A stretch of DNA of 27,070 bases from JAGXLC01 sp964461045 (GCA_964461045.1 CAYWSJ010000046.1:1-27070), one strand, 5' to 3'; shown: positions 6,489 through 16,208, numbered from the stretch's first letter. Numbers and translations: made by a program. The notes: a model not told the origin generated them from the letters alone.

Positions 6489-9400
6489 GTGGACATTACT
6501 TCATTTAGACAACTGTTTGAGGATCACCCAGCTGCAAAGGCTCTGGAAGGTAAGATAGAAAAATCCTCGGTGTATATTAAAGGAACAAAAGGATCTTTTG
6601 AACCTATATTAACTTCTGTTTTTGCTGACAGGAATCCGGCTATTCAAATTATTCTACTGAATGACAAAGAGGAAGCAGCCTATTTCTATAATGACCTTAA
6701 TGTAATGGGTCAAGAAACCCCTGTCTATTTCTTTTCCTCTTCTTATAAGAGATCTGTACAGTTTGGACAGGAAGATCCCACAAATATAATCCTGCGCACT
6801 GAAGTGCTAAATTCCATTAACAACAATGAAAAATCTGTTATCGTCACATACCCGGAAGCTGTTATTGAGAAAGTAATTGCTAAAGATGAAATACGAAAAA
6901 AAACACTTGAAATTGGGAAAAATGAAAAAATATCATCAGAATTCTTAAATGATGTTCTTTTTGAATATAATTTTGAACAGGTTGATTTTGTTTATGAACC
7001 CGGACAATTTTCTTTGAGAGGAAGTATCATTGATATATTTTCATATTCAGATGATCATCCTTACAGAATTGATTTTTTTGGAGATGAAGTAGAATCCATA
7101 AGAACATTCGATGTTGAAAGTCAATTATCCATACAAGAGCTTGACAAAATATTTATTCAGCCAAAATTACAAGAAACCACGTTATCAAATGAAAGCAAAA
7201 CAATAAAACAATCTTTCTTTAAATTTCTTCCAGATTCATCAATTATTTGGTTTAAAGATTTTCAATTACTTCTGGACAAAATAAATTCTATATATGAAAA
7301 AACCATAGAAACCTATAATGCACAGAATATAGAACAATTAATAACCAGCAAAACTCAAATAAAAGATCAAATAACAAATTTCAAAACGATTCAATTATCC
7401 TCAAAAAAATACTTTGCAAATGCTGAATCAATTGAGGCAGAGCTCTCACCTCCCCCTGCTTTTAACAAAAATTTTGATCTTCTCTCAGACACTTTGCTTC
7501 AAAATCAGCAAGAAGGATATACCAATTATATTCTCTCAGATAATGAAAAACAAATAGAAAGGTTAGAGGCAATATTCAAAGACATCAACTCAGACATTCA
7601 GTTTTATCCTGTTTTCAGAGTATTGCATGAAGGCTTCACGGATCATGAAAAGAAAATCTGCTGCTATACCGATCATCAGATATTCGGTAAATATCACAGG
7701 TTCCATATTAAATCAGGGTTCTCAAAAAAAGAAAGACTAAACCTGGAGGAAATTAACAATTTACACCCAGGAGATTATGTGGTTCATGTAGATCATGGAA
7801 TAGGCAAGTTCGGGGGGCTTGAGAAAATTGATATCAATGGTAAAGAACAGGAAGCGATAAGATTAATATACAAAGACAATGATATCCTTTATGTAAATAT
7901 TCATTCGCTACATAAAATTTCCAAATACAAAAGTAAAGAATCTGAACCTCCCAAAATTTATAAGCTGGGCTCGGCGGCATGGAAAAATCTAAAACAGAAA
8001 ACTAAAAAAAAGGTTAAGGATATAGCCAAAGAATTGATTCAGCTTTATGCAAAAAGAAAAGAGAAAGAAGGTTTTCGTTTTTCACCAGACACCTATTTAC
8101 AGCAAGAGCTGGAAAGTTCTTTTATTTATGATGATACACCCGATCAGATTAGTGCAACAAAAGCAACAAAAGAAGACATGGAGTCCATCACTCCTATGGA
8201 CAGGCTTGTCTGTGGCGACGTTGGTTTTGGAAAAACAGAAGTAGCAGTAAGGGCTGCTTTTAAAGCTGTAACAGACAGCAAACAAGTTGCAATTTTAGTT
8301 CCTACAACAATTTTAGCTTTACAGCATTATCAAACCTTTTCAGAAAGGTTAAAAGATTTTCCATGTAACATAGAACATATTAGTCGTTTGCGTTCATCAA
8401 GAAAACAAAAGGAAATAAAACAAAAATTATCTGAAGGAAAAATTGACATTATTATAGGTACACACAGGCTTATCGGTAAAGATATTGAGATAAAGGATCT
8501 TGGGTTATTAATTATTGATGAGGAACAAAAATTTGGTGTATCGGTTAAGGAAAAACTAAAAAAAATAAAAGTTAATGTGGACACTTTAACTTTAACAGCT
8601 ACGCCCATTCCCAGAACCTTACAATTTTCTCTTATGGGAGCAAGAGATTTATCTATTATCAATACGCCTCCACCCAACCGATATCCAATTATTACAGAAG
8701 TACATCCTTTTAATGAAGATATAATTAAAGAGGCCATAGAATATGAAATTCAAAGAAATGGTCAGGTATTTTTTATAAACAACCGAATTCAAAATATTCA
8801 GGAAGTAGAAAAGCTAATTAACAAAATTTGCCCTGATGCGAGAACTGTTATTGCCCATGGCCAGATGGAAGGTCCAAAACTAGAGCAAATCATGCTTGAT
8901 TTTATTGATTATGAATATGATGTATTGATTGCAACAACAATAATTGAATCGGGATTAGATATACCAAATGCCAACACTATGATTATTAATGAAGCTCAAA
9001 ACTTCGGCCTTTCTGATCTTCATCAATTAAGAGGAAGAGTTGGCAGATCAAACAGGAAAGCTTTCTGCTATTTAATTGCTCCTCCATTGGTAGCGGTTTC
9101 TGAAGACGCAAGAAGAAGGCTAAAAGCCATAGAAGAATTTTCTGAACTGGGTAGTGGTTTTAATATATCAATGCAGGATCTTGACATCAGGGGTGCCGGG
9201 AATCTTCTTGGCAAAGAGCAAAGTGGTTTTATCGCCGATATTGGTTTTGAAACCTATCAGCGTATCTTAAACGAAGCTCTTGAAGAATTAAAAGAACAAG
9301 AGTTTAAAAATTTGAATAAAGAAAAAGCTGAACAACCGAGAAAAGAAGCTAAAAAAGAATATATTTCTGAATGTCAGATAGAAACCGACCTCGAAATATT

Positions 9401-9818
9401 ATTCCCGGATGATTATATAAGTAATATTTCAGAAAGAATAAATCTTTACAGGGAATTAGATAATATTAAGGATGAAGAAAGTCTTATTAAATTTGAAGAA
9501 AAAATTGAAGACAGATTTGGGAAGCTTCCTGAGCCAACTAAAGATTTACTTGATGTTGTCAGGTTAAGATGGATTGCCAAAGAACTTGGTTTTGAAAAAA
9601 TAATCATTAAAAACAACATCATGGTTATTCATTTTATTTCAAACCAGGAATCACCCTATTACAAGTCTCAGATATTTACCAATATTTTAAGATATGTCCA
9701 GCAAAATCCACGGATTTTTAATATGAAAGAAGGCAAAAAGTTAACCATGACCTTAAAAAATGTTAAAAATATTAAGATCGCTCTGAAAATTTTGCTAAAC
9801 ATGAAAGAAAATATTTAG
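6489..9818 (+). CDS. mfd: Transcription-repair coupling factor Mfd
   Basis: ATP-driven translocase that removes RNA polymerase stalled at DNA damage and recruits UvrA. 1109 residues, close to the usual 1,100-1,150. The N-terminal part is the UvrB-like module (FSLRGSIIDIFS near 174-185). The CarD-like RNA polymerase interaction domain begins near 419 (HPGDYVVHVDHGIGKF). Walker A is CGDVGFGKTE (about 575-584), the DEEQ box is near 677 and the RGRVGRSNR motif near 848. The C-terminal TRCF domain ends the protein. The start is GTG: no upstream in-frame ATG exists, and the near-cognate TTG at 6473 is followed by a stop. coaX follows 22 bases later. Confidence 0.95.
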   Translation: MDITSFRQLFEDHPAAKALEGKIEKSSVYIKGTKGSFEPILTSVFADRNPAIQIILLNDKEEAAYFYNDLNVMGQETPVYFFSSSYKRSVQFGQEDPTNIILRTEVLNSINNNEKSVIVTYPEAVIEKVIAKDEIRKKTLEIGKNEKISSEFLNDVLFEYNFEQVDFVYEPGQFSLRGSIIDIFSYSDDHPYRIDFFGDEVESIRTFDVESQLSIQELDKIFIQPKLQETTLSNESKTIKQSFFKFLPDSSIIWFKDFQLLLDKINSIYEKTIETYNAQNIEQLITSKTQIKDQITNFKTIQLSSKKYFANAESIEAELSPPPAFNKNFDLLSDTLLQNQQEGYTNYILSDNEKQIERLEAIFKDINSDIQFYPVFRVLHEGFTDHEKKICCYTDHQIFGKYHRFHIKSGFSKKERLNLEEINNLHPGDYVVHVDHGIGKFGGLEKIDINGKEQEAIRLIYKDNDILYVNIHSLHKISKYKSKESEPPKIYKLGSAAWKNLKQKTKKKVKDIAKELIQLYAKRKEKEGFRFSPDTYLQQELESSFIYDDTPDQISATKATKEDMESITPMDRLVCGDVGFGKTEVAVRAAFKAVTDSKQVAILVPTTILALQHYQTFSERLKDFPCNIEHISRLRSSRKQKEIKQKLSEGKIDIIIGTHRLIGKDIEIKDLGLLIIDEEQKFGVSVKEKLKKIKVNVDTLTLTATPIPRTLQFSLMGARDLSIINTPPPNRYPIITEVHPFNEDIIKEAIEYEIQRNGQVFFINNRIQNIQEVEKLINKICPDARTVIAHGQMEGPKLEQIMLDFIDYEYDVLIATTIIESGLDIPNANTMIINEAQNFGLSDLHQLRGRVGRSNRKAFCYLIAPPLVAVSEDARRRLKAIEEFSELGSGFNISMQDLDIRGAGNLLGKEQSGFIADIGFETYQRILNEALEELKEQEFKNLNKEKAEQPRKEAKKEYISECQIETDLEILFPDDYISNISERINLYRELDNIKDEESLIKFEEKIEDRFGKLPEPTKDLLDVVRLRWIAKELGFEKIIIKNNIMVIHFISNQESPYYKSQIFTNILRYVQQNPRIFNMKEGKKLTMTLKNVKNIKIALKILLNMKENI

Positions 9819-9823
9819 TTTTG
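9791..9823 (+). promoter_or_regulatory. Candidate internal promoter for the coaX block
   Basis: TTTG (9791-9794), 21 bases, then TAGTTTTG (9816-9823) fit the Bacteroidetes promoter. The TAG of the -7 box is the mfd stop codon. It would start a transcript near 9830, about 10 bases before coaX. The motif may be fortuitous in AT-rich DNA. Confidence 0.4.
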
Positions 9824-9840
9824 TAGAAATCAGATTATCA

Positions 9841-10566
9841 ATGAATATCGCAATAGATATTGGGAATAGTTCAGTAAAAGCAGGAGTTTTTGACAATGAA
9901 AAACTGGTAGAAGTTTTTCGTTATGAGAAAATTAACAAAAATCAACTTGAAGCAATAACAAATCAATACAATATTGAAAATTCTATTGTTGCCTCTGTTC
10001 AAAAAGATGATCCTGACTCAATTGAGGAGATAGAGTCTGTTTTAAAAAATGTAATGCAACTGAATCATAATACCCCTCTTCCGATTGAGAATCAATACAC
10101 AACGCCCGAAACGCTGGGCCTGGACAGAATTGCTGCTGCAGTAGGTGGATATATTTTATTCCCCGACTCAAACGTTTTAATTTTCGATATCGGAACAGCA
10201 ATTACAATTGACTTTATAACAAAAGACAAAAAATATATTGGAGGAAATATCTCGCCTGGTCTGAATATGAGGTTTAAAGCACTCAATAATTATACAGATA
10301 AATTGCCTTATTTAACTCAAGACAACACATTTGGCTTGTTGGGCTCAAACACCCATGAGGCAATTGTTTCAGGGGTTCAAAACGGACTTGTTTTTGAAAT
10401 TAATCAATATATAAAAGAATTCAAGGAGAAACACAAAAAAATTAAACCGATCTTAACAGGAGGAGATGCTAATTTCTTTGATAATAAATTAAATTATCGC
10501 ATCTTTGTGGAGCAAAATTTAGTTTTAATTGGATTAAACGAAATCTTGAAATATAATATTACATGA
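9841..10566 (+). CDS. coaX: Type III pantothenate kinase
   Basis: Phosphorylates pantothenate, the first step of coenzyme A synthesis, in the cytosol. 241 residues, slightly short but within the usual range. The N-terminal ASKHA-fold motif IDIGNSSVKAGVF (5-17) binds phosphate, GLDRIAAAVGGY (93-104) is the pantothenate-site signature, and FDIGTAITIDF (115-125) is the second catalytic stretch. These separate it from type I and type II kinases. Its TGA stop overlaps the next ATG (ATGA), so translation is likely coupled to the outer-membrane protein gene. Confidence 0.92.
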   Translation: MNIAIDIGNSSVKAGVFDNEKLVEVFRYEKINKNQLEAITNQYNIENSIVASVQKDDPDSIEEIESVLKNVMQLNHNTPLPIENQYTTPETLGLDRIAAAVGGYILFPDSNVLIFDIGTAITIDFITKDKKYIGGNISPGLNMRFKALNNYTDKLPYLTQDNTFGLLGSNTHEAIVSGVQNGLVFEINQYIKEFKEKHKKIKPILTGGDANFFDNKLNYRIFVEQNLVLIGLNEILKYNIT

Positions 10567-11789
10567 AAATTAAGAAGCTCTTATTATTAACGCTCATACT
10601 TTTTAGCTTCAAAATAGGTTTAGCACAAAAAAATTCATTCTCTCCATACACAAGGTATGGTGTAGGAGAAATCTTAAAACAGGGTTATGCTACCAACTTA
10701 GGAATTGGAGGAATTTCATACGGATTCAGGAAAAACAACACACTTAATTACCTTAATCCGGCATCATACACGGTGCAAGATACAAATTCATTTATATTCG
10801 ATTTTGGATTATCAGGAAACCTAAGTCAATTCCGAAATAATACTGAACAGATGAATAAGAAAACGGTTTCTCTGGATCATGTATCGATTGGCTTTCCTGT
10901 TATTCGATGGTGGAAAAGCAGTATAGGAATTGCTCCTTATAGTCATGTGGGTTATAATATACAAGTTCCTTATACTACAACAGACAACGAAACATATAAC
11001 TACCAGTATCAGGGCGACGGCGGATTAAGAAAATTTTATATTGGAAATGCTTTCCAGCTTATACCGTCTTTATCGCTGGGAGTCAATTATTCGTACTTAT
11101 TTGGCAGGCTTACCTACAACAATATAGTTCGCTGGCCGGATGATGCGAGCACTCAAAACCTGGTTTACACAAGAGAAAAAATAATAAATGGTTCCGTTTT
11201 AAATTTAGGAATTCAATATCATAATGAAATATTTGGAGATTATAAACTAACCGTAGGTGCAACATATGATCTCCCTATGAAGATGAATCTGGAAGAGAGT
11301 TATATTTATACTAATGGTCTGGACACAATATCAAACGAAAATAAAACCAATTTTAACTTTCCGGTTCAATATGGATTAGGTTTTTCTATCAGTAATAAAA
11401 AAATTCTTTTTGGTATGGATTTCTCCTATCAGGATTGGGCAAAAGTTAATGAATTCAACTATTTACAAAACAGTTATTCAGTTAATGCAGGATTTGAATA
11501 CACGCCGGACAGGGAAGCTTTAAGAAATTATTTTAAGCATGTTAATTATAGAATTGGTGGTTTTTACAATCAATCCTACCTGAATATGGAAGGAGAATCA
11601 ATTAATAATTATGGCATAACTTTTGGACTAGGATTACCAATAAAATATCAGAAAACCAAATTTAATATATCTTGTCAGTTAGGCAGGAAAGGCACAACAA
11701 ATAATAACTTAATAGAAATAAACTATGCCACCATAAATTTCAATATCACATTTTTCGACTTTTGGTTTATAAAACATAAATATCAATAA
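10563..11789 (+). CDS. Predicted outer-membrane beta-barrel protein
   Basis: 408 residues, with a clear Sec signal (MKIKKLLLLTLILFSFKIGLAQ, cleavage after about residue 22). The mature part is rich in aromatic and alternating polar/hydrophobic strands (YTRYGVGEIL, LNYLNPASY, YRIGGFYNQSYL, ending in aromatic IFDFWFIKHKYQ-type strands). The NPASY stretch and overall pattern resemble FadL/OmpP1-like transporters, but the family cannot be named with certainty. It is coupled to coaX (4-base overlap) and precedes a secreted TPR protein and lptC, a neighbourhood I associate with envelope biogenesis in Bacteroidetes. No substrate can be assigned. Confidence 0.72.
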   Translation: MKIKKLLLLTLILFSFKIGLAQKNSFSPYTRYGVGEILKQGYATNLGIGGISYGFRKNNTLNYLNPASYTVQDTNSFIFDFGLSGNLSQFRNNTEQMNKKTVSLDHVSIGFPVIRWWKSSIGIAPYSHVGYNIQVPYTTTDNETYNYQYQGDGGLRKFYIGNAFQLIPSLSLGVNYSYLFGRLTYNNIVRWPDDASTQNLVYTREKIINGSVLNLGIQYHNEIFGDYKLTVGATYDLPMKMNLEESYIYTNGLDTISNENKTNFNFPVQYGLGFSISNKKILFGMDFSYQDWAKVNEFNYLQNSYSVNAGFEYTPDREALRNYFKHVNYRIGGFYNQSYLNMEGESINNYGITFGLGLPIKYQKTKFNISCQLGRKGTTNNNLIEINYATINFNITFFDFWFIKHKYQ

Positions 11790-11809
11790 TAACTTAAATA
11801 CCAGGCAAA

Positions 11810-13153
11810 ATGAAAACGATTAACAAACTTACTTTAGCAATACTGACTGTTTTTATTTCTGCAACCGTAGCAGTCGGGCAGAAAGGTGTTGAAGATGGTT
11901 CTAAATATGGACATGGAGAAGACAGTATACGATGCTTAACCAATCTTTCACTTTACACCGAATTCTATAAACAAAATAACTATGAAGATGCTGTCAAACC
12001 ATGGAAGATTGTGTATAATGAATGTCCAAAATCCACAAAGAATGTCTATCTTCATGGTGAAAATATGTTAACCGATGCCATTGAAAATGCTGAAGATAAA
12101 GAGCAGAAGAAAGCGCTTATCGACAGTTTAATGGGACTTTATGATAAAAGAATAAAATACTTTAATCAAAAAGGATTTGTTTTAGGTAAGAAAGGTCTCG
12201 ACTGGATCAAATATTCAGAAAAAACGCTCGGTACTTTTCAAAAAGGTTATGACATTTTAAAGGAATCTATCGAATTAAGAGGCAATGAATCCAGCATTGG
12301 TGTGCTTGTATCATTCATGCAGTCTACAGGAACGCTTTATGAAAACAATGAGTTAACTGGTCAGGATGTGGTTGAAAATTATGATAAAGCATTAAAAATT
12401 CTTGATAAAAGACTGGAAAAAAATGCAAACGACAATTATGCTCAGAGAGGCAAAGAAATAATTGATAAGATCTTTAAAGGAACAGATGCTGCAAACTGTG
12501 AAAATGTTATCAAACTTTTCAAACCAAGATTTGAAGAGAATCCAGAGAATATTGATTTACTAAAAAACATTACAACATTACTTGATGAGCTAAATTGTAC
12601 TGACAGCAAGTTATATGCAGATGCAGCTGAAAAATTACATGAATTAGAACCATCTGCAGAATCAGCTCATCACCTGGCAAAATTATTCTATTCTAAGAAA
12701 AATTTCAGTAAATCTGTTACCTACTATAAGGAAGCAATTGAGCTTCAGGACGATGCTGAAAAGAAAGCACAGTATTATTTAGAACTGGGAGAATTAACTT
12801 ATACAAAGCTGAATGACAAACCTACTGCAAGGTCTTATGCAAGAAAAGCTATAAATGCAGATTCCGACAACGGTAGAGCTTATATTCTCATTGGCAGAAT
12901 GTATGCGGATTCACAAGAATCTTGTGGCAAAGATGAATTTGAAAAGCAAGCGGTATTATGGGCTGCTGTTGATAAATTTATCCAGGCAAAAAATGCAGAC
13001 CCAAGTGTGAAAGAAGAAGCGAATGGTTATATTAATTCCTATCAACCCAGGTTCCCTGATAAGAAAACTATTTTCTTTCAAAACTATAAATTAGGTGACA
13101 CCTATACTGTTGGTTGCTGGATTAATGAAACCACAACTGTTAGAACACCCTAA
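11810..13153 (+). CDS. Secreted tetratricopeptide-repeat protein
   Basis: 447 residues, with a signal peptide ending near residue 23 (AVGQ) and helical TPR-like repeats through the mature part. The clearest repeats are at about 280-390 (SAHHLAKLFYSKKNFSKSVT, and then AQYYLELGELTY and NGRAYILIGRMY). The tail, GDTYTVGCWINETTTVR, is a recognisable closing motif of a family found in this Bacteroidetes block. TPR domains are protein-binding scaffolds, so it may act in the periplasm with the neighbouring barrel or LptC; that is inference. It starts 20 bases after the barrel gene and ends 6 bases before lptC. Confidence 0.75.
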   Translation: MKTINKLTLAILTVFISATVAVGQKGVEDGSKYGHGEDSIRCLTNLSLYTEFYKQNNYEDAVKPWKIVYNECPKSTKNVYLHGENMLTDAIENAEDKEQKKALIDSLMGLYDKRIKYFNQKGFVLGKKGLDWIKYSEKTLGTFQKGYDILKESIELRGNESSIGVLVSFMQSTGTLYENNELTGQDVVENYDKALKILDKRLEKNANDNYAQRGKEIIDKIFKGTDAANCENVIKLFKPRFEENPENIDLLKNITTLLDELNCTDSKLYADAAEKLHELEPSAESAHHLAKLFYSKKNFSKSVTYYKEAIELQDDAEKKAQYYLELGELTYTKLNDKPTARSYARKAINADSDNGRAYILIGRMYADSQESCGKDEFEKQAVLWAAVDKFIQAKNADPSVKEEANGYINSYQPRFPDKKTIFFQNYKLGDTYTVGCWINETTTVRTP

Positions 13154-13159
13154 TTTCTC

Positions 13160-13738
13160 ATGAAAGTTTACGGCAAAAAAAAGCATAATACAATAATCTC
13201 GCTTATATGCGGGATTATTGTGTTATTTGCCAGTTGCAAGAGTGATATAGAAAAAGTAAATTTGTTAGAAGAAAATAAAAACTATCCGGACCAGTCTCTT
13301 GAAGATGCAGAAATAGTTTACAATAAAAACGGAAAGGTTGATGTCATACTTACCGCCCGGAAAATAAACAGGTATACTACAGTTGATGAGCCTCACACAA
13401 TATTTCCAGATGGACTCGTTGCCAGATTTTATGACAGTACTCAAACTATAGAGTCAAAATTCTCTTCAAACTATGCCATATACCATGAATCGGACGAATT
13501 ACTGGAAGCTAAAAACAACGTGGTGGCAATTAACAACAAAGGAGATACCCTGAATACGGAATACTTAATTTGGTACCAGGAAGAAGAAGTGATTTATACA
13601 GACCGCTATGTAAGAATCACAACTCCTACAGGGATTATACATGGAAAAGGTTTTGAATCGAATCAAAATTTTACCAATTGGGAAATAAAAGAAACATCAG
13701 GAACCATTCAAGTTGAAGAAGATGAAGAAAAAAGGTAA
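13160..13738 (+). CDS. lptC: LPS export protein LptC (lipoprotein type)
   Basis: 192 residues. Its N-terminus has a hydrophobic stretch (about 12-25) and a lipobox, LFASC, with Cys26 as the probable lipidation site, as in many Bacteroidetes LptC proteins. The mature protein (DAEIVYNKNGKVDVILTARK, TIFPDGLVARFYD, NNKGDTLNTEYLIWYQEEE, GIIHGKGFES) follows the beta-jellyroll pattern of the LptC/LptA/LptD oligosaccharide-transport domain. The 'GDTLNTEYLIW' and 'G.I.GKGF' stretches are typical. It should bridge LPS from LptBFG to LptA. An unusual 18-bp stem lies in its first codons. The 3' end overlaps the small membrane protein gene. Confidence 0.85.
   Translation: MKVYGKKKHNTIISLICGIIVLFASCKSDIEKVNLLEENKNYPDQSLEDAEIVYNKNGKVDVILTARKINRYTTVDEPHTIFPDGLVARFYDSTQTIESKFSSNYAIYHESDELLEAKNNVVAINNKGDTLNTEYLIWYQEEEVIYTDRYVRITTPTGIIHGKGFESNQNFTNWEIKETSGTIQVEEDEEKR
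13185..13226 (+). promoter_or_regulatory. 18-bp stem-loop inside the start of lptC
   Basis: The left arm (13185-13202) and the right arm (13209-13226) pair over 18 bases: 16 Watson-Crick and 2 G-U pairs (13189-13222 and 13199-13212), closing a 6-base loop (13203-13208). It begins 25 bases after the lptC start and covers the codons of the signal peptide and lipobox region. There is no T-tract after it, so it is not a simple terminator. It could lower lptC translation or be an RNA processing or stability element. Confidence 0.55.
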
Positions 13739-13919
13739 ACCCATTCATATGCTGGAAATAATATGGATAATAATTGCCGTATTATGTTTAATACTTGGGA
13801 TAAAAAAGGCTGTTGATAATTTCATGAATCAAAGTCTTATGTTTTTCTTTTTTACAATCATTGCATTAATCATGTTTTCGATAAGAAGGTATCTAAGAAA
13901 AAACAATTCAGCACATTAA
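13722..13919 (+). CDS. Small two-helix membrane protein
   Basis: About 65 residues with two hydrophobic helices (LEIIWIIIAVLCLILGI and LMFFFFTIIALIMFSI) separated by a short polar loop, ending in a basic tail (RRYLRKNN). It starts inside the end of lptC. An ATG at 13722 is chosen; a TTG at 13713 and the ATG at 13749 are alternatives. Function unknown. Bacteroidetes often carry a small membrane protein between lptC and the downstream foldase, so it is probably a real gene. No catalytic motif is visible. Confidence 0.6.
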   Translation: MKKKGKPIHMLEIIWIIIAVLCLILGIKKAVDNFMNQSLMFFFFTIIALIMFSIRRYLRKNNSAH

Positions 13920-14032
13920 AAATCAATTTTGAAAAAAGATTTCCATTGATATTTCCAGAAAACAATTTAAATTTCTATCTTCGTAGCCTCAAAAATTAAA
14001 GTAAAACATATCTAAATAAAAATTATTTATCA

Positions 14033-16156
14033 ATGTCAACATTAGAAAGAATAAGAAACAGAGCAGGATTATTAGTTGCTATTGTAATTGGGATGGCTTT
14101 GTTAGCCTTTATTTTAGGCGACCTGTTTTCCCAGGGTGGAGCTGCTCTAAGAGGTGATCGATTTGAAATCGCTGAAATAGATGGCAAATCAGTATCTTAC
14201 AAATCATTTAGAAATGAAGTAGAGAATCTGGTAAAGGTGAATAAATTTTCACAAAGAAAATCATCTCTTGATCCTGAAACCAGGGAAAGAATCAGAGAGC
14301 AAGTATGGCAGACTCTTACCCGTGAATATGTAATGGAAGATGAATATGATGAATTGGGGTTAGGCGTCGGCCAGGATGAGTTATGGGATATGGTACAGGG
14401 AGAAAACATACACCCCCTTATTAAAAGAATTTTCACCAATCCGGAAACAGGACAGGTAAATACTTTACAAATTATCCGATTCCTAAAGCAACGCCAACAG
14501 GATCCCTCCCTGGAAAATTATTGGCTATATCTTGAAGATCAAATGATTAAAGAAAGGAAGTTTTCAAAATTCAATAACCTCATTTCCCAAAGCATTTATA
14601 TACCTTCTCAAAAAGCGAAGCAACTAGCCAGTTTAAATTCTACAAATGTTGATTTTAATTTTATAGTTGAAAGGTTTTCATCGATTTCTGATAGCATGGT
14701 GAGTATTGATAAGAAGGACCTTAAAGATTATTATCAAAAGCATGAAGCCAGCTATAAACAATCAGCTTCACGAGATATTGAATATGTTTCTTTTGACATT
14801 GAACCAACAGAGGAGGATTACACAATAGTTAAGAATGAGCTGGAAAACCTGAAAAGTGAATTCCTGGAAACAAAAAACAATGCCGAATTCGTAAATCTGA
14901 ATAGTGATATTTCATTTGAGGATGACTATAAAAAGAAAGAAGAACTCTCAGACAGCATAGCTGATTTTATCTTTAATGCTGAAGAAGGAGGAATTTATGG
15001 CCCTTATCTTGAAAATGAATATTACAAGTTCGCTAAACTTGTTGACACTAAACAACTTCCGGATTCTGTAAAGGCAAGACACATTCTGATTCAGCCCGAC
15101 AGAAGATCAAGAAATGTACAGCAGGCAAGAAACAAAGCTGACAGTCTTATGAATCTTATTAAAAACGGAGCAGACTTTGCGGAACTGGCAAGAAAACATT
15201 CTGCAGATAAAAAAAGTGCTACCGAAGGGGGAAGTGTAGGATGGTTTAAAGAAGGAGAAATGGTTGAAGCTTTTTCAGATACATGCTTCTTTAGTGAAAT
15301 TGGCGAAGTTAAATTAGTTACATCTCCCCAGACAGGATTCCACATCGTTGAGGTTACTGGCAAGGGAAGAAAAGTTAAAAAAGCACAGGTAGCCATTCTT
15401 GCAAGAAAAGTTGACCCAAGCTCAGAAACATATAACAATATTTATAACAAAGCAAGTCGTTTCGCCGGTAAACACAGAACATACGATGAATTTATTGAGG
15501 GAATCAATGAAGAAGATCTTACTAAAAAGGTAGCAAATAATATTCAAAGAAACGCGAAACAAATAGCAGGACTGGAAAATGCAAGAAAGCTAATCAGATC
15601 GGCGTTTGAAACTAAAGAAAAAGAAATTATTAAATCAAAAGAAGACAATCAGCCGATATTTGAAATTAAAGATCAGTTTGTTATTGCTTTTGTAACTGAA
15701 GCAAGAAAAGATGGTATTGCCCCATTTGATGAAGTAAAAGAAGATATTAAAGTAAAAGTAAAAGAGAATAAAAAAGCTGAAAAGCTTGCTGAAAAAATGA
15801 AAAATGCAGCTTCTCAAAAAGGTTCTTTGGATGCAGTGGCTTCTGAACTTGGCCTTCAATTACAAACAGCTTCCAACATTACCTATTCCAGTTTTAATAT
15901 AAGAGGCGCCGGAGCAGAACCTAAACTGGTGGGAGCAGCTCTTGCTATGGACCCCAATAAAATTTCAGCGCCCGTTAAAGGTGAAAATGGAGTTTATTTG
16001 ATTGAAGTGACTAACAGACAAGAGAATAACAATATTAGTCCTGATATGATAAAACAAAGAGAAATTCAGGGATTAACAAGAACAGCAACTTACGAGGTTT
16101 ATAATGCACTGAAAGAAGCAGCAAAGATACAGGACAAAAGATATAAATTCTATTAA
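14033..16156 (+). CDS. PpiD/SurA-like peptidyl-prolyl isomerase
   Basis: 707 residues. An N-terminal membrane anchor (about residues 11-31, AGLLVAIVIGMALLAFILGD) is followed by a long SurA_N-like chaperone domain. A parvulin (PpiC-type) domain spans about 342-438; its hallmarks are ARHILIQ, DFAELARKHSADK and GGSVGWFKEGEMVEAFSD. It should assist folding of secreted and outer-membrane proteins as an inner-membrane-anchored foldase facing the periplasm. It is the last gene of the coaX-lptC block, 113 bases after the small membrane protein. A TATCTTCG (13976-13983) may be its own -7 element. A strong terminator follows. Confidence 0.88.
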   Translation: MSTLERIRNRAGLLVAIVIGMALLAFILGDLFSQGGAALRGDRFEIAEIDGKSVSYKSFRNEVENLVKVNKFSQRKSSLDPETRERIREQVWQTLTREYVMEDEYDELGLGVGQDELWDMVQGENIHPLIKRIFTNPETGQVNTLQIIRFLKQRQQDPSLENYWLYLEDQMIKERKFSKFNNLISQSIYIPSQKAKQLASLNSTNVDFNFIVERFSSISDSMVSIDKKDLKDYYQKHEASYKQSASRDIEYVSFDIEPTEEDYTIVKNELENLKSEFLETKNNAEFVNLNSDISFEDDYKKKEELSDSIADFIFNAEEGGIYGPYLENEYYKFAKLVDTKQLPDSVKARHILIQPDRRSRNVQQARNKADSLMNLIKNGADFAELARKHSADKKSATEGGSVGWFKEGEMVEAFSDTCFFSEIGEVKLVTSPQTGFHIVEVTGKGRKVKKAQVAILARKVDPSSETYNNIYNKASRFAGKHRTYDEFIEGINEEDLTKKVANNIQRNAKQIAGLENARKLIRSAFETKEKEIIKSKEDNQPIFEIKDQFVIAFVTEARKDGIAPFDEVKEDIKVKVKENKKAEKLAEKMKNAASQKGSLDAVASELGLQLQTASNITYSSFNIRGAGAEPKLVGAALAMDPNKISAPVKGENGVYLIEVTNRQENNNISPDMIKQREIQGLTRTATYEVYNALKEAAKIQDKRYKFY

Positions 16157-16170
16157 AATGAATTTTATGA

Positions 16171-16208
16171 AAAAGAGGCTGTCTCAAAAAGGCAGCCTCT
16201 TTTTTTTC
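16171..16208. terminator. Bidirectional terminator between the foldase and aminotransferase genes
   Basis: GAGGCTG (16175-16181) pairs with CAGCCTC (16193-16199) across an 11-base loop. An A-run lies before the stem and a T-run after it, so it can end transcripts from both sides. The T-run touches the aminotransferase stop codon. Confidence 0.88.

Noticed and set aside
13713..13721. TTG start for the small membrane protein
   Set aside because: The ATG at 13722 is nearby and gives the same protein without a rare start codon.
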